Made by a program: the position numbers and the translations under genes | Source: Elymus sibiricus | Lineage: Eukaryota > Streptophyta > Magnoliopsida > Poales > Poaceae | NCBI GenBank assembly: GCA_039707655.1 | Contig: CM077667.1 | Coordinates: forward strand, 153,365,142 to 153,429,141 | DNA: 64,000 bases | Direction: 5' to 3' | Shown: piece after piece, positions 53,908 through 64,000 of the stretch | Numbering within the stretch: position 1 is the stretch's first letter | Layout: each line of letters opens with the position of its first letter | Notes under the pieces: generated by a model | Seen by the model: only the letters and a program-made list of their open reading frames with translations | What the model was told of the DNA's origin: nothing | Database searches by the model: none

Positions 53908-54255
53908 GTAATCAACACTACTAGCAACCCCGAGGTACCATTCTGAGGTTTTGAGACAAAGATTGAATACAAGAGATGAACTAGGGTTTGAGATGAGATG
54001 GTGCTGGTGAAGATGTTTATGAAGATTGGTTCTCCCACAAAGGAGGAAGCATTCGTGATGCCGATGGCTTCGATTTCCCCCTCCCGGAGGGAAGTTTCCT
54101 CGGCAGAATCTCTCTACTGGAGAGCAAAAGGGCCTCTGCCTAGGTTTCCGCCTCGAGACGGCGGTGCTTCGTCTCGAAAGTATCCTCTTGATTTTTTCTA
54201 GGTCCAAACCCTTCATATAGCAGAAGAGGGGGGTATGGGCCTGCCTGTGGGCTTC

Positions 54256-54306
54256 CCAAGCCATCAGGGCATGCCAAGGGGGGTGGTCGCGCCCTATTGG
54301 CTTAGG
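54256..54306. repeat. GC-rich palindrome in the 3' LTR of G
   Basis: CCAAGCCATCAGGGC then, after a loop, GCGCCCTATTGGCTTAGG. Confidence 0.85.
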
Positions 54307-54529
54307 AGCCACAGGTGGCCCCTCTCTGGCACTCATTTGGAGTCCACAGAATTTTCAGCCTTTTTCTTGGTTTTCAGGTCCAGAATTCCAGTTTCCGGCA
54401 ACTTCCCTCGTTGTTATGTACCTTGTAAATTAATATAGAAAAGGCATTAGAATTGTATCATAAAATAGAATAATGCCCAAAAATAATATAAATATCAATA
54501 AGAAATCATGATGTAAAATTGACATATCA

Positions 54530-54548
54530 ACTCCCCCAAGCTTAGACC
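54530..54548 (-). other. Polypurine tract of element G
   Basis: Minus strand GGTCTAAGCTTGGGGGAGT, identical to that of element D. Confidence 0.92.
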
Positions 54549-56080
54549 TTGCTTGTCCTCAAGTGAAAGCCGAACTTGATAATAATGACCACATAATTAG
54601 AGAGAGAGAGGTGTTAATAAAAAAATACGAACATGAGAGCATCATGAATATTATCATAGTAGCAAGCTTTCATCATATAGCTTCTCATAAACAAGTAACA
54701 ATCTATCCACAACACTGAAGATGAAGCATAAACTTTATTGACAACCAACAAATTATGTTCTTAGTCAATGATACAATCACAATTCACCATATTTCAGAGA
54801 AGATAAGAGCTTTCATTTTAGCAAGTTCACATACTCAACTATCATTTAGTCTTCTATGATTGCTGACACTCAATGCATATTTTTGGAGCAAATGTTTCCA
54901 TCGGATACAAAGGAAGATAGGGGATTTATTGTTCTCGCCACCCAACTTATTTACCTCAAGGATAATGCAACAATAATGAATCCTAATCATCTACATCCAA
55001 CTAGATATATGTGTCTGGATCTTTCCCCAACACATGATGCTTGCCACTAAACAATTAATAGATTGGAATAGGAATAAATATTATTGACTCTTGCATAAAA
55101 GTAAATACAAAAGTAAAGGATAGGCCCTTCCTAGAGAGAAGCATAGGTTGTCATGCACTTTTTATTTTTGGACGTGCAAGCTCTTAATGTAAAGGAACGT
55201 CACTTTATATTGCCCCTTGTGATAGCAACCTTTATTATGCAGTCCGTTGCTTTTATTTCTTTGCCATCACAAGACCGTACAAAGCTTATTTTCCCTTACA
55301 GTAAAAGGTCATACATATGTAGGAGCAATTTTTATTGCTTTATGCGTCGATGAGAAGTTACTTGAAGGTTCTTATTCAATCCATAGGTAGATATGGTGGA
55401 CTCTCATGGCAAGAAACCAGGTTTAAGGGTTTTTGGAGGCACAGGTAGTATCTGTACTTAGTATGAATTTTTGGCTAGCAAAAGATCCTAAGCAGGCACC
55501 ACATGTTAGAGGATCCATGACAATACAACTTCTATGTGTATGTAAACAAACATAACTCATTACGATGTCTTCCTTGTCCAACATCAACTATCCAATCATT
55601 ATATAATATTTTATGGGGGCTCACAATCATAAAAGATGTCCAAGATAGTGTATTTGTATGTGAATCTCCTCGCCCCTTTCATAATTTTGCATGGATTGTA
55701 TCAATGACTAATACTATGTTTGTTAACTCCCAACAACTTTTATCAAACACACTTCTTTCTATGTGAAGTTATTACTCCCCATGGGATTAGAATATGATCT
55801 TTTTGTTTCTTTTATTTCATTGTTATGATTGATGCATGAGATTAAAACAAAGAACTCAAACTAATATTTATTACATAACTCTCACACTCGATTACAAGGA
55901 TAGATAGATCACAAAGCAAACACTCTAAGCAAAGCAATACTAATATTTTTTCATGTAGATCACAAAATAACTAAGGATCGAACTAAGATAGATGATAGTG
56001 GTAAAAGTGATGGTGATACGATACCGGGGCACCTCCCCCAAGCTTGAAACAAGCTAAGGGTGGTGCCCATACCCATGTAC
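54549..56080 (-). other. Long non-coding 3' region of element G
   Basis: Related along its length to 35504-37059 of element D. No gene is supported. Confidence 0.75.
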
Positions 56081-56549
56081 TCAAGTGTCCCTCTTGGGTG
56101 GTGGTGGTGATGAAGTGATATTTTTAGCAATGATGCTCTTTAGGATACGTATTTCCTCATTAAGTTTATCAAACTCTCTCTTAAGTTCTAGGTTCTCCTT
56201 GTGAAGTCTGTTGGTGATGATCATTGCTCCGTCCATCAAAGGAAAGATTTTGATAGTGGAGGCAGCAGTAGTATCTACCTGCGTACGACGATAAGGGGTA
56301 AATCGAGTATTGGAAGGTGTAACCTTGTTTGGTAAGCTCGACTTTTTGAACTCCACATGCATATCTCCAGGTTGAGGTAGAGGTACTTCCTATTCTTCTT
56401 CTTCACTTGAAGGTTCAATCCTTTTTATGATCAGCCTCCACCTCTTCCTCCGTTGACTACCCATAAGGATCAATATCCCCATAATGTTGGGGATTGGCGA
56501 TCAGATCTGAAACATAACTCTCTCCCTCTGAATCTTGCGATAAAATATT
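56081..56549 (-). pseudogene. Coiled-coil gene of element G, broken
   Basis: Corresponds to the 139-residue frame of element D. The start has lost its ATG (TTATCG in place of ATGTCG near 56549), followed by SQDSEGESYVSDLIANPQ and a stop near 56458. The rest is open from 56362 (MHVEFKKSSLPNKVTPSN) to 56081 with a coiled-coil (NRLHKENLELKREFDKLNEE) and a similar SSPPPPKRDT end. Conservation of the same motif and coiled-coil in two elements supports a real protein in the family. Confidence 0.72.
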
Positions 56550-56629
56550 ACTTCTAAATCAGTGAGAAAAAACAGCCCGAAACAAAAACAGAGGAGAAAT
56601 TTGTGATGCGGTGGTCAAAACATACGGGA

Positions 56630-56645
56630 GTATAGATAATGAATT
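56630..56645 (-). promoter_or_regulatory. Degenerate internal TATA region of element G
   Basis: Minus strand CATTATCTATACTCCC, aligned with CATTATATATACTCCC in element D, one change. Upstream is the internal hairpin at 56706-56757. Confidence 0.6.
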
Positions 56646-56705
56646 TTTCCAGGTCAGAATACGTGTCTAGGAAGAAAACGGAGTCCGGGAGGCACACGAG
56701 GTGCT

Positions 56706-56757
56706 CCCAAGCCATCAGGGCGCGCCCAGGGGGATAGCCGCGCCCTATTGGCTTGGG
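56706..56757. repeat. Internal copy of the LTR palindrome of G
   Basis: CCCAAGCCATCAGGGCGCGC, a short loop, then CGCGCCCTATTGGCTTGGG. Matches the palindrome of G's LTRs (54256-54306, 62907-62949). Confidence 0.92.
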
Positions 56758-56855
56758 ACTCCCTTGTGGGTCCCCCTGGCTGGTTTTTATTTTTGTAATT
56801 TTTCAAATATTCCAAAATTGGCAGAAATTATTTTTATGGAAATTTTGGAGTCGGT

Positions 56856-59800
56856 TTACTTACCGTATCACATACCCACCCCTTCTTAGTGTTCTGGAGG
56901 GTCTCTCTTATGTGTTCCTCCGGTGTCATAACTGGAATAATATTAGTTTCAACATTAATGGGCATACCTGAAATATAGTATTTAATTCTTTTCCCATTAA
57001 CCACTCTCGGATTTGGGACTTCGGCATTGTTGATCTTAATGACACCGGAGCGATAAACTTCTTTGATGATATATGGTCCTTCCCATTTGAAGAAAAAATT
57101 TCCTGCAAAAAAATCTGAAATGAGAATTGTACAAAAGAACTAGATCACCAATTTCAAATTCTTGTTTTTGGATTCTTTTGTCATTCCATCTTTTAATTTT
57201 TTCTTTAAACAAGTTGGCATTCTCATAAACTTGTGTCCTCCATTCAGCTAGAGAGCTAATATCAAATAACCTCTATTCACCGGAGAGCTTGAAATCATAG
57301 TTAAGTTCTTTAATAAGCTTTATGCTCTAACTCAAGAGGTAAATGACATGCTTTTCCATAGACCATTTTATATGGGGACATTCCCATAGGATTTTTATAA
57401 GCAGTTCTATAAGCCCATAATGCATCATCAAGTTTCTTAGACCAATTCTTCTAGATCTATTGATAGTCTTTTGCAAGATCAACTTTATTTCTCGGTTACT
57501 CAACTCAACTTGACTGCTAGACTGAGGATGATAAGGTGATGCAATTCTATTGTTAACATCATATTTAGCTAGAAGTTTACGGAAAGCACCATGAATAAAA
57601 TGTGAACCGCCATCTGTCATTAAATATCTAGGGACTCCAAACCTCGGGAAATTAACATATTTAAGCATTTTAATAGAAGTATTGTGATCAACACTACTAG
57701 TTGGAATAGCTTATACCCACTTAGTGATGTAATCAACAACAACTAAAATATGAGTATACCCATTAGAGGAAGGAAAAGATCCCATATAATCAAAACCCCA
57801 AACATCAAATGGTTCAATAGCAAGTGAATAATTCATAGGCATTTCCTGACGTCTACAAATGTTACCAATCCTTTGACACTCATTGCAAGAAAGGATAAAC
57901 TTACGAGCATCCTTGAAAGGAGTAGACCAATAAAAACGAGACAGTAGTACCTTGTGTGCAGTTCTGTCACCAGCGTGGTGTCCTCCATAAGCCTCGGAAC
58001 GAAACTTTCGTAGGATATGTTCATGTTCATGCTCAGGTACACAACGTCTAATAACACCATCTACTCCTTCGTTATATAGATGTGGGTCATCCCAAAAGTA
58101 TTGTCTTAAATCAAAGAAGAACTTTTTCTTTTGTTGGTATGTGAAACTAGGTGGTATATATTTAGCAACAATGTAATTAGCATAATGTGCATACCAAGGA
58201 GTACCGAGGGAAGCATTTATAACAACTAATTGCTCATCAGGAAAATTATCATCAATAGGCAGTGGGTCATCAAGAACATTTTCCATCCTAGACAAGTTAT
58301 CTGCTACATGATTCTCAGCTCCCTTTCTATCAATAATATGCAAATCAAACTCTTGAAGTAAAAGCACCCACCTAATTAATCTAGACTTAGCATATTTATT
58401 TTCCATCAGAAATTTAATAGCACCATAATCAGTCTGAATAGTAACTTTGGAATAAAAAATATAAGGTCTAAACTTGTCACATGCAAACACAACTGCTAAA
58501 AATTCATTTTCAGTAGTACCATAATTTCTTTGAGCACTGTCTAGAGTCTTACTGGAATAATGAATAATGTTCAATTTCTTGTCTACTCTTTTCCCTAGAA
58601 CAGCACGAACAACATAATCACTAGCAACACACATAATTTCAAATGGTAGGTTCCAATCAGGTGCTTGAAAAATAGGTGCATAAATTAAGGCTTTCTTAAG
58701 TATTTCAAAGGCTTCTACACAATCATCACAAAAAACAAATGGAATATCTTTTTGAAGAAGATTAGTTAATGGCCTAGAAATCTTTGAGAAATCTGTAATG
58801 AAATGCCTATAGAAACCAACATGACCAAGGAAACTTCTTATACCTTTAACATCTTTAGGACACGAAATTTTCTCTATTGCATCAACTTTAGCTTTGTCTA
58901 CCTCAATACCCCGTTCGGAAATTTTATGTCCAAGTACTATACCTTCATTCACCATAAAGTGGCACTTCTCTCAATTCCAGACAAGATTAGTTTCTTCACA
59001 TCTCTGCAAAACTAGATCAAGGTTGCTCAAGCAATTATCAAAAGAAGTTCCGTAAACAGAAAAATCATCGATGAATACCTCAACAATCTTTTTTCAAAAG
59101 TCAGAGAATATAGAAGTCATACATCTTTGAAAGATAGTAGGTGCATTGCATAAACCAAAAGGCATACGTCTATAATCATACGTTCCAAATGGACAAATAA
59201 AAGTAGTTTTCTCTTGATCTTCTTTTGACACAGGTATTTGAGAAAAACCAGAGTATCCATCAAGGAAGCAAAAGTGTGTGGGCTTAGATAATCTTTCAAA
59301 CATTAGATCAATTAAAGGCAAGGGGTAATGATCTTTTCTAGTAGCTTTGTTTAATTTCCTAAAGTCAATTACCATCATATAGCCAGTTACAATCCTTTGT
59401 GGAATAAGTTCATTTTTATCATTAGGAACAACAATTATACCTCCTTTCTTAGGAACACAATCAACATGACTTACCCATTTACTATCAGCTATGGTATAGA
59501 TTATACCTGGCTCCAGAAACTTTAATATTTTAGTTCTTACCACTTCCTTCATTTTAGGATTCAAGCGGCATTGATGATCAATGACAGGTTTAGCATCCGG
59601 TTCCATATTAATTTTATGCTGGCGTAGAGTGGGACTAATGCCCTTAAGATCATCCAGAGTATATCCAATAGCAGCTCGGTGCTTCCTCGGAGTTTTGAGT
59701 AATCTCTTTTCTTAATGCTCTAAAAGGTTAGCACTAATAATAACATGATATATCTTCTTTTCATCAAGATAAGCATATTTCAGTGTATCAGGTAATTTAT

Positions 59801-60140
59801 TTAGCTCAAACACGGGATCTCCCTTAGGTGGGGGAGGATCTCCTAGAATTTCAATAGGCAAGTTGTGTTTAAGAATAGGTGTTTGTCTAAACAATATTTC
59901 ATCTATTTCATTCCTTTCATTCATATGCATATCATTTTCATGGTCAAGCAAGTATCGTTCTAACGAATCAGTATGAGGCACGGCAATAGAAGCAAGACCA
60001 ATAATTTCATCCTTACTAGATGACTCTTTCTCATGTGGTTGTCTACCAAACTTAGAGTAATTAAATTCATGAGACGCATCACCAGAACTTACTTTAACCT
60101 TTTCTGTAACACAATTGATTTCAGCATTAACGGTATTCAA
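56856..60140 (-). pseudogene. pol of element G: reverse transcriptase, RNase H, integrase
   Basis: Minus strand. 60140-59712 links protease to reverse transcriptase; 59606-59094 has KPVIDHQCRLNPKMKEVV, MVIDFRKLNKATRKDHYP and FGLCNAPTIFQRCM; the catalytic box region lies between 59093 and 58956 in changed frames. 58955-57711 is one long open stretch with RNase H ([36 protein letters not shown]), the HHCC knuckle ([24 protein letters not shown]) and the integrase start (WGFDYMGSFPSS, VDYITKWV). Integrase goes on at 57668-57327 ([31 protein letters not shown]) and to 56856 after frame changes. The RNase H Asp is changed to Val in IMCVAS. Confidence 0.9.
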
Positions 60141-60223
60141 GAAAGGTCTATCAAATATAATGGGACAAAAATTATCTTGTTGTGTACCAATAGTAAGAAA
60201 TTAGTAGGGCATTTGATTTTTTC

Positions 60224-61608
60224 TCACAAGACTTCAACATCTCTAACAATTCCAAGTGGTGAAATAGTGTCTCTATTTGCAAGTTTAATAGTAACATCAA
60301 TGTCTTCCATCTCAACAGGTGCAATATCATTCATAATTTCTTGATATAAGGTCAAAGGAATAGCACTAACGCTAGCACCCATGTCACACAAGCCATGATA
60401 GCAATGATCTCCAATCTTAATAGAAACAACAGGCATCCCCACAATAGGTTTATTTTTATCTAACTCATCCTCTTTGTTTCTAACAGGTTTAGCAATTCTA
60501 GCAGTCTCATCACAGAAGTAAATAAGCTGACCATCCATGTTATAAACCAAGAGATCCTTAACCATAGCAATATTAGGTTCTACATTTACTTGTTTAGAAG
60601 GTCTGGATGTTCTAATATTGCTTTTATTAACCACAGTTGTAGCGTTAGCATGCTCCTTAATCCTAACAGGAAAAGGTGGTTTTTCAACATAAGTAGTGTG
60701 CACAACTGGATCAACATTATAAATAATAGTTTCTTCTGTAGAAATAATAGGTTCCTCTAACAATTCTTCAATGGGTGGATGATATTTATACCACTTCTCC
60801 TTAGGGAGATCAACATGAGCAGCAAAATTTTCACAAAAGGAAGCTACTATCCCAGGGCCAAGTCCATATTTAGCACTAAACTTATGAAAAGTATTGATTT
60901 CCATAAAAGATTTAACACAATCAAACTCAATTTTTATACATGACTCTTTACCTTCGTCGAGCTCCCAATCTTCAGAGTTGCGTTTAATTCTTTCCAAAAG
61001 ATCCCATTTGAATTCAATAGTTCTCTTCATGTAGGAGCCAGTGGAAGAAGAATCGAGTATTAATTGATCATCATAAGAAAGCCGAGCGTAAAAGTTTTGT
61101 AGAATTATTTCTCTTGAGAGCTCATGGTTGGGGCAAGTGTGCATCATAGATTTAAGCCTCCCCCAAGCTTGAGCGATGCTTTCTCCTTCATGAGGCCAAA
61201 AATTATATATATAATTTCGATCATGATGAACTAGATGCATAGGATACAACTTCTGGTGAAATTTCAGCTTCAACCGGTTCCACTCCCATGTTCCAACATC
61301 ATCCAATAGCCTATACCAAATCAATGCCTTTCCCTCCAAACATTAAGTGAAAACCTTCTTCTTAACTTATTCCTCGGATAAACCTCAAGCTTAAATAATC
61401 CAGAAATCTCATCTATGTATATCAAGTGCAAATCAGGATGAGTTGTTCCATCTCCTGCATAAGGATTAGCTAGCAGTTTCTCAAACATACCCGAAGGAAT
61501 CTCATAATAAATATTTTTAGAAAGTTCACTAGGTTGGGGAGAAGCTTTTTCCACATCCATTCGAGGTGAAGATACCTCGAACAAACATCTCAAAGGATTA
61601 TTATCCAT
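60224..61608 (-). pseudogene. gag and protease of element G
   Basis: ATG at 61608 (MDNNPLRCLFEVSSPR), a frame change near 61340-61380, then one long open stretch 61339-60224 with the gag domain (WNRLKLKFHQKLYPMHLV, WGRLKSMMHTCPNHELS), a linker, and the protease motif HGLCDMGASVSAIPL followed by GIVRDVEVL. A further frame change leads to the rest of the protease. No CCHC knuckle is visible. Better preserved than the same region in D. Confidence 0.87.
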
Positions 61609-61684
61609 AGTGACAAGCAACGGTAAATTTCTGCACGTATCGAAAATGTTTTCTTACCAAATTTCACTCACCAAAGGCGCTTCA

Positions 61685-61703
61685 CTCCCTGGCAACGGCG
61701 CCA
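61685..61703 (-). other. Primer binding site of element G (Asp-tRNA)
   Basis: Minus strand TGGCGCCGTTGCCAGGGAG; one difference from the usual Athila site. Confidence 0.9.
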
Positions 61704-61714
61704 GAAAATATTCT

Positions 61715-63228
61715 TGATGACCACAAGTACAGGGGATCAATCGTAGTCCATTCGATAAGTAAGAGTGTCGAACCCAACGAGGAGCAGAAGGAAATGATAA
61801 GCAGTTTTCAACAACGTATTCTCTGCAAGTGTTGTAAGTAACAGTGATAGATAGTTTTGTAGCAAGATAATTAATAACAAGTGACAAGTAGCAAATGTAA
61901 AAAGTATGCAACAAGGTAGCCCAATCCTTTTTGTAGCAAAGGACATGCCTAACAATTCTCTTATATGAAGCAAAGTGCTCTCGAGGACACATGGGAATTT
62001 CTGTCTAGTCATGTTCATCATGTTAAGTTGATTCACATTCGTTACTTTGATAATTTGATATGTGGGTGAACCAGTGCTAAGGTGTTGTTCTTACTTCAAA
62101 AATCAACCTACTTATGATTACCCCCTCTCGTAAGCATCCGCAACTACGAAAGAAGAATCAAGATAAATCTAACCATAGCATGAAAGATGTGGATCCAAAT
62201 CATCCCCTTATGAAATAACACATAAACTAGGGTTTAAGATTATGTCACTCTAGCAACCCATCATCTACTTATTACTCCACAATGCTTTCCCTTAGGCTCA
62301 AAATATGGTGAAGTTTCTTGTAGTCGACGTTCACATGACACCACTAAAGGAAGCACCAACATACATATCATCAAAATATCGAACGAATACCAACTTCACA
62401 TGATTACTTATAACAAGACTTCTCCCATGTCATTGAGAACAAAAGTAACTACTCACAAATCATCACCATGTTCAAGATCAGAGGTGTAATAAATATGAAT
62501 AACGATATGAACATGTTATCTTCCACCAAGTAAACCAACAAGCATCAATTACAAGATGTAATCAACACTACTAGCAACCCCCAGGTACCAATATGAGGTT
62601 TTGAGACAAAGATTGAATACAAGAGATGAAAAAGGTTTGAGATGAGATGGTACTGGTGAAGATGTTGATGAAGATTGGTCCTCCCACGGAGGAGGAAGCA
62701 TTGGTGATGACGATGGCTTCGATTTCCCCCTCCTGGAGGGAAGTTTCCCCGACGGAATCTCTCTACCGGAGAGCTAAAGGGCCTTTGCCCAGGTTTCCAC
62801 CTCGATACAGCGACACTTCGTCCCGAAAGTATCCTCTAGATTTTTTTTCTAGGTCAAAACCCTTGATATAGCAGAAGAGGGGGGCTTGGGCCTGCCCGTG
62901 GGCTTGCCAAGCCATCAGGGCGCGCTCGGGGGGCGCCCTATTGGCTTGGGAGCCACAAGTGGCCCCCACTAGCACTTATTTTCTCCATAAATTCAGATAT
63001 ATTCCACAAAAAACCCTCGTAAAGTTTCAGGTCATTTGGAGTCCAGAGAATTTTCAGCCTTTTTCTTGGTTTTCAGGTCCGGAATTCCAGTTTCCGGCAA
63101 TTTCCCTCTTTGTGATGTACCTTGTAAATTGAGAGAGAAAAGGCATTAGAATTGTATCATAAAATAGAATAATGGCCAAAAATAATATAAATATCAATAA
63201 GAAATCATGATGCAAAATGGACGTATCA
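61715..63228 (-). repeat. 5' LTR of element G
   Basis: 1514 bases, minus-strand start TGATACGTCCATTTTGCATC at 63228, end GGTCATCA at 61715. Palindrome at 62907-62949; box CTGCTATATCAAGG on the minus strand at about 62863-62876. Confidence 0.95.
62907..62949. repeat. GC-rich palindrome in the 5' LTR of G
   Basis: CCAAGCCATCAGGGCGCGC, loop, GGGCGCCCTATTGGCTTGG. Confidence 0.9.
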
Positions 63229-63233
63229 AGTAC
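63229..63233. repeat. Target site duplication of element G (right), AGTAC
   Basis: Copy of 51405-51409; beyond it element F resumes. Confidence 0.95.
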
Positions 63234-63400
63234 CTTCGCACAAATTATCATTCACTTGTTCTACTTTTTATTTTCTGTTATCTTTTACTTTATATAAAAT
63301 ATAAAATAAAAAATTATTTCTATTTGCTTGTTTTCTTAGTTATCTAGTTTACTATCTAGTTTACTCGTTTGCTTGCTAGTTTAATTGCTTGTTCGTCTTT
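63234..63400 (+). other. 5' untranslated region of element F
   Basis: AT-rich leader (TTTATTTTCTGTTATC and TATAAAATATAAAATAAA) between the primer site, separated by G, and the ATG at 63401. Contains a small repeat of AGTTTACT. Confidence 0.6.
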
Positions 63401-63878
63401 ATGGCTAGTTCTTGTATCGTTTCGTGTACTCCCGAGAATGAAGTGCTTAATTTCAAACAAAGGGGAGGAGAAAGTTTAAAAGATGTGTGGTATAGGATTT
63501 GCAATGCTCAAAATAGGTTAACTCATAAGCGATATATCTACCCACATTTTGCTTCAGAACTTTTATGCGGGTGTGACTACTTGGTATAGATTCGTTCCTG
63601 ACACCATTACCAGTTGTAATTTCTTAATGAGTCACACTCCGGATGCTCATAATGCTATTGAAAATCTTGTAGGATCACCTTCTATTTTTGTTAATGGAAC
63701 CGTTTTGACACTGGAAGATGTTATGTGTAGGCTAGATGCTATAGAAAATAAGATGCCTACTATTGAGCACATTGAAAATCTAGACAAGAATGTCCAAAAT
63801 CAAGTTACTCAAGTTGGTTCTAAAGTAGAAATTATTCTAAAGATGCTAAAAGAAAACGAGCCAAAGATAACAAAGTAG
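63401..63878 (+). pseudogene. Short gag of element F
   Basis: ATG at 63401 (MASSCIVSCTPENEVLNF). The first part, with GESLKDVWYRICNAQNR, is open to about 63560; about one extra base near 63550 moves it to the frame that ends at 63878, with QNFYAGVTTWYRFVPDTI and a helical end (VMCRLDAIENKMPTIEHI, VGSKVEIILKMLKENEPK). This is only the N-terminal part of a Gypsy gag, about 159 codons. Stop TAG is followed within a few bases by LTR-like DNA. It may be a non-autonomous family or a deletion; the window ends too soon to tell. Confidence 0.65.
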
Positions 63879-63879
63879 A

Positions 63880-64000
63880 AACACAATGAAACTTTATGGT
63901 GATTTTTTCGGGACCAAAATAGACCTTAGAATGTCTGGGAGGACACCAGAAGACGTTCGGGTGAGCCACGAGCTCACAGGGCGCGCTGTTGCGGGTAGGG
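63880..64000 (+). repeat. LTR-like segment at the window's right edge
   Basis: GAAACTTTATGGTGATTTTT, then GGGACCAAAATAGACC and AGGGCGCGCTG correspond in order to F's LTR at about 50008-50108 (GAAACTTTTTGATGATTTTT, AAAATAAGACC, AGGGCGCGTCC). The sequence is not identical, so it may belong to a related family. Confidence 0.5.

Larger units (their letters stand above)
51410..54529 (-). repeat. 3' LTR of element G, interrupted by a solo LTR
   Basis: On the minus strand it starts TGATATGTCAATTTTACATC at 54529 and ends GGGTCATCA at 51410. The hairpin is at 54256-54306. The solo LTR occupies 52257-53907. Confidence 0.93.
51410..63228 (-). mobile_element. Element G: Athila-type (Sabrina-like) Gypsy retrotransposon, containing a solo LTR
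   Basis: LTRs 51410-54529 (interrupted by a 1651-base solo LTR, net about 1464) and 61715-63228 (1514) with AGTAC duplications. Minus-strand order: Asp-tRNA primer site, gag, protease, reverse transcriptase, RNase H, integrase, remnant of a coiled-coil gene, polypurine tract, 3' LTR. Closely related to element D through the whole length but with no CACTA insertion. Coding frames have several stops. Confidence 0.94.
49807..64000 (+). mobile_element. Element F: Athila-like (Fatima-type LTR start) retrotransposon, containing element G, cut by window edge
   Basis: The 5' LTR starts TGATACGTCTCCAACG at 49807, inside the reverse transcriptase of E (target bases GTATG before it). The Asp-type primer site is at 51367-51384. 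Element G is inserted at 51410-63228, and F's interior resumes at 63234 with a short broken gag. From about 63880 an LTR-like sequence follows, so the element seems to lack most of gag and all of pol. Its right end is outside the window. Confidence 0.75.

Overview
The window is a piece of a large grass genome, most likely wheat or another Triticeae. It holds no recognisable host gene, rRNA or tRNA. Essentially every stretch can be assigned to nested transposable elements, mainly LTR retrotransposons. Family names here (Sirevirus/Maximus-like, Tat, Athila/Sabrina-like, Fatima-like, CACTA) come from protein motifs, primer sites and LTR ends recognised by eye; no database was searched.

Layout, left to right. 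(1) 1-961 is the right end of an unidentified LTR. 962-1228 is the right end of a second LTR, of the same type as the one ending at 47893. (2) Element A, 1229-24667, minus strand, is a Sirevirus-type Copia element. It has a 5' LTR (23386-24667), Met-tRNA primer site, decayed gag and pol, a long broken accessory gene, an array of polypurine tracts and a truncated 3' LTR. (3) Element B, 3322-12902, minus strand, sits in A's accessory gene with a CATAA duplication. It is a second Sirevirus with both LTRs, a gag and a long open accessory frame, but no pol. (4) Element C, 24668-33959 plus 47575-47893, plus strand, is a decayed Tat-lineage Gypsy element with two RNase H domains and a separate antisense gene. 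(5) Element D, 33965-47569, minus strand, is an Athila-type Gypsy element inserted in C's 3' LTR (ATACG duplication). D's integrase is split by a CACTA DNA transposon (38213-41669, TTC duplication) carrying exons of a B3-domain gene. (6) 47894-49806 contains a Copia pol fragment, element E, plus strand. (7) Element F, 49807-51404 plus 63234-64000, plus strand, is Athila-like with a short gag. (8) Element G, 51410-63228, minus strand, is a second Athila-type element inserted in F (AGTAC duplication). A solo LTR (52257-53907, GTAAT duplication) sits inside G's 3' LTR.

The nesting gives an order of events: A before B; C before D before the CACTA; E before F before G before the solo LTR. All large frames carry stops or frameshifts except B's 653-residue accessory frame, D's protease frame and D's small coiled-coil frame.

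The most interesting pattern is shared across superfamilies. In B, D and G a palindrome-rich promoter block found in the LTR occurs again inside the element, directly upstream of the accessory gene near the 3' end. A has an internal TATA box in the same place, and C has a TATA box for its antisense gene. This suggests that different LTR retrotransposons solved the problem of expressing a 3' gene in a similar way, apparently by reusing LTR-type control DNA.
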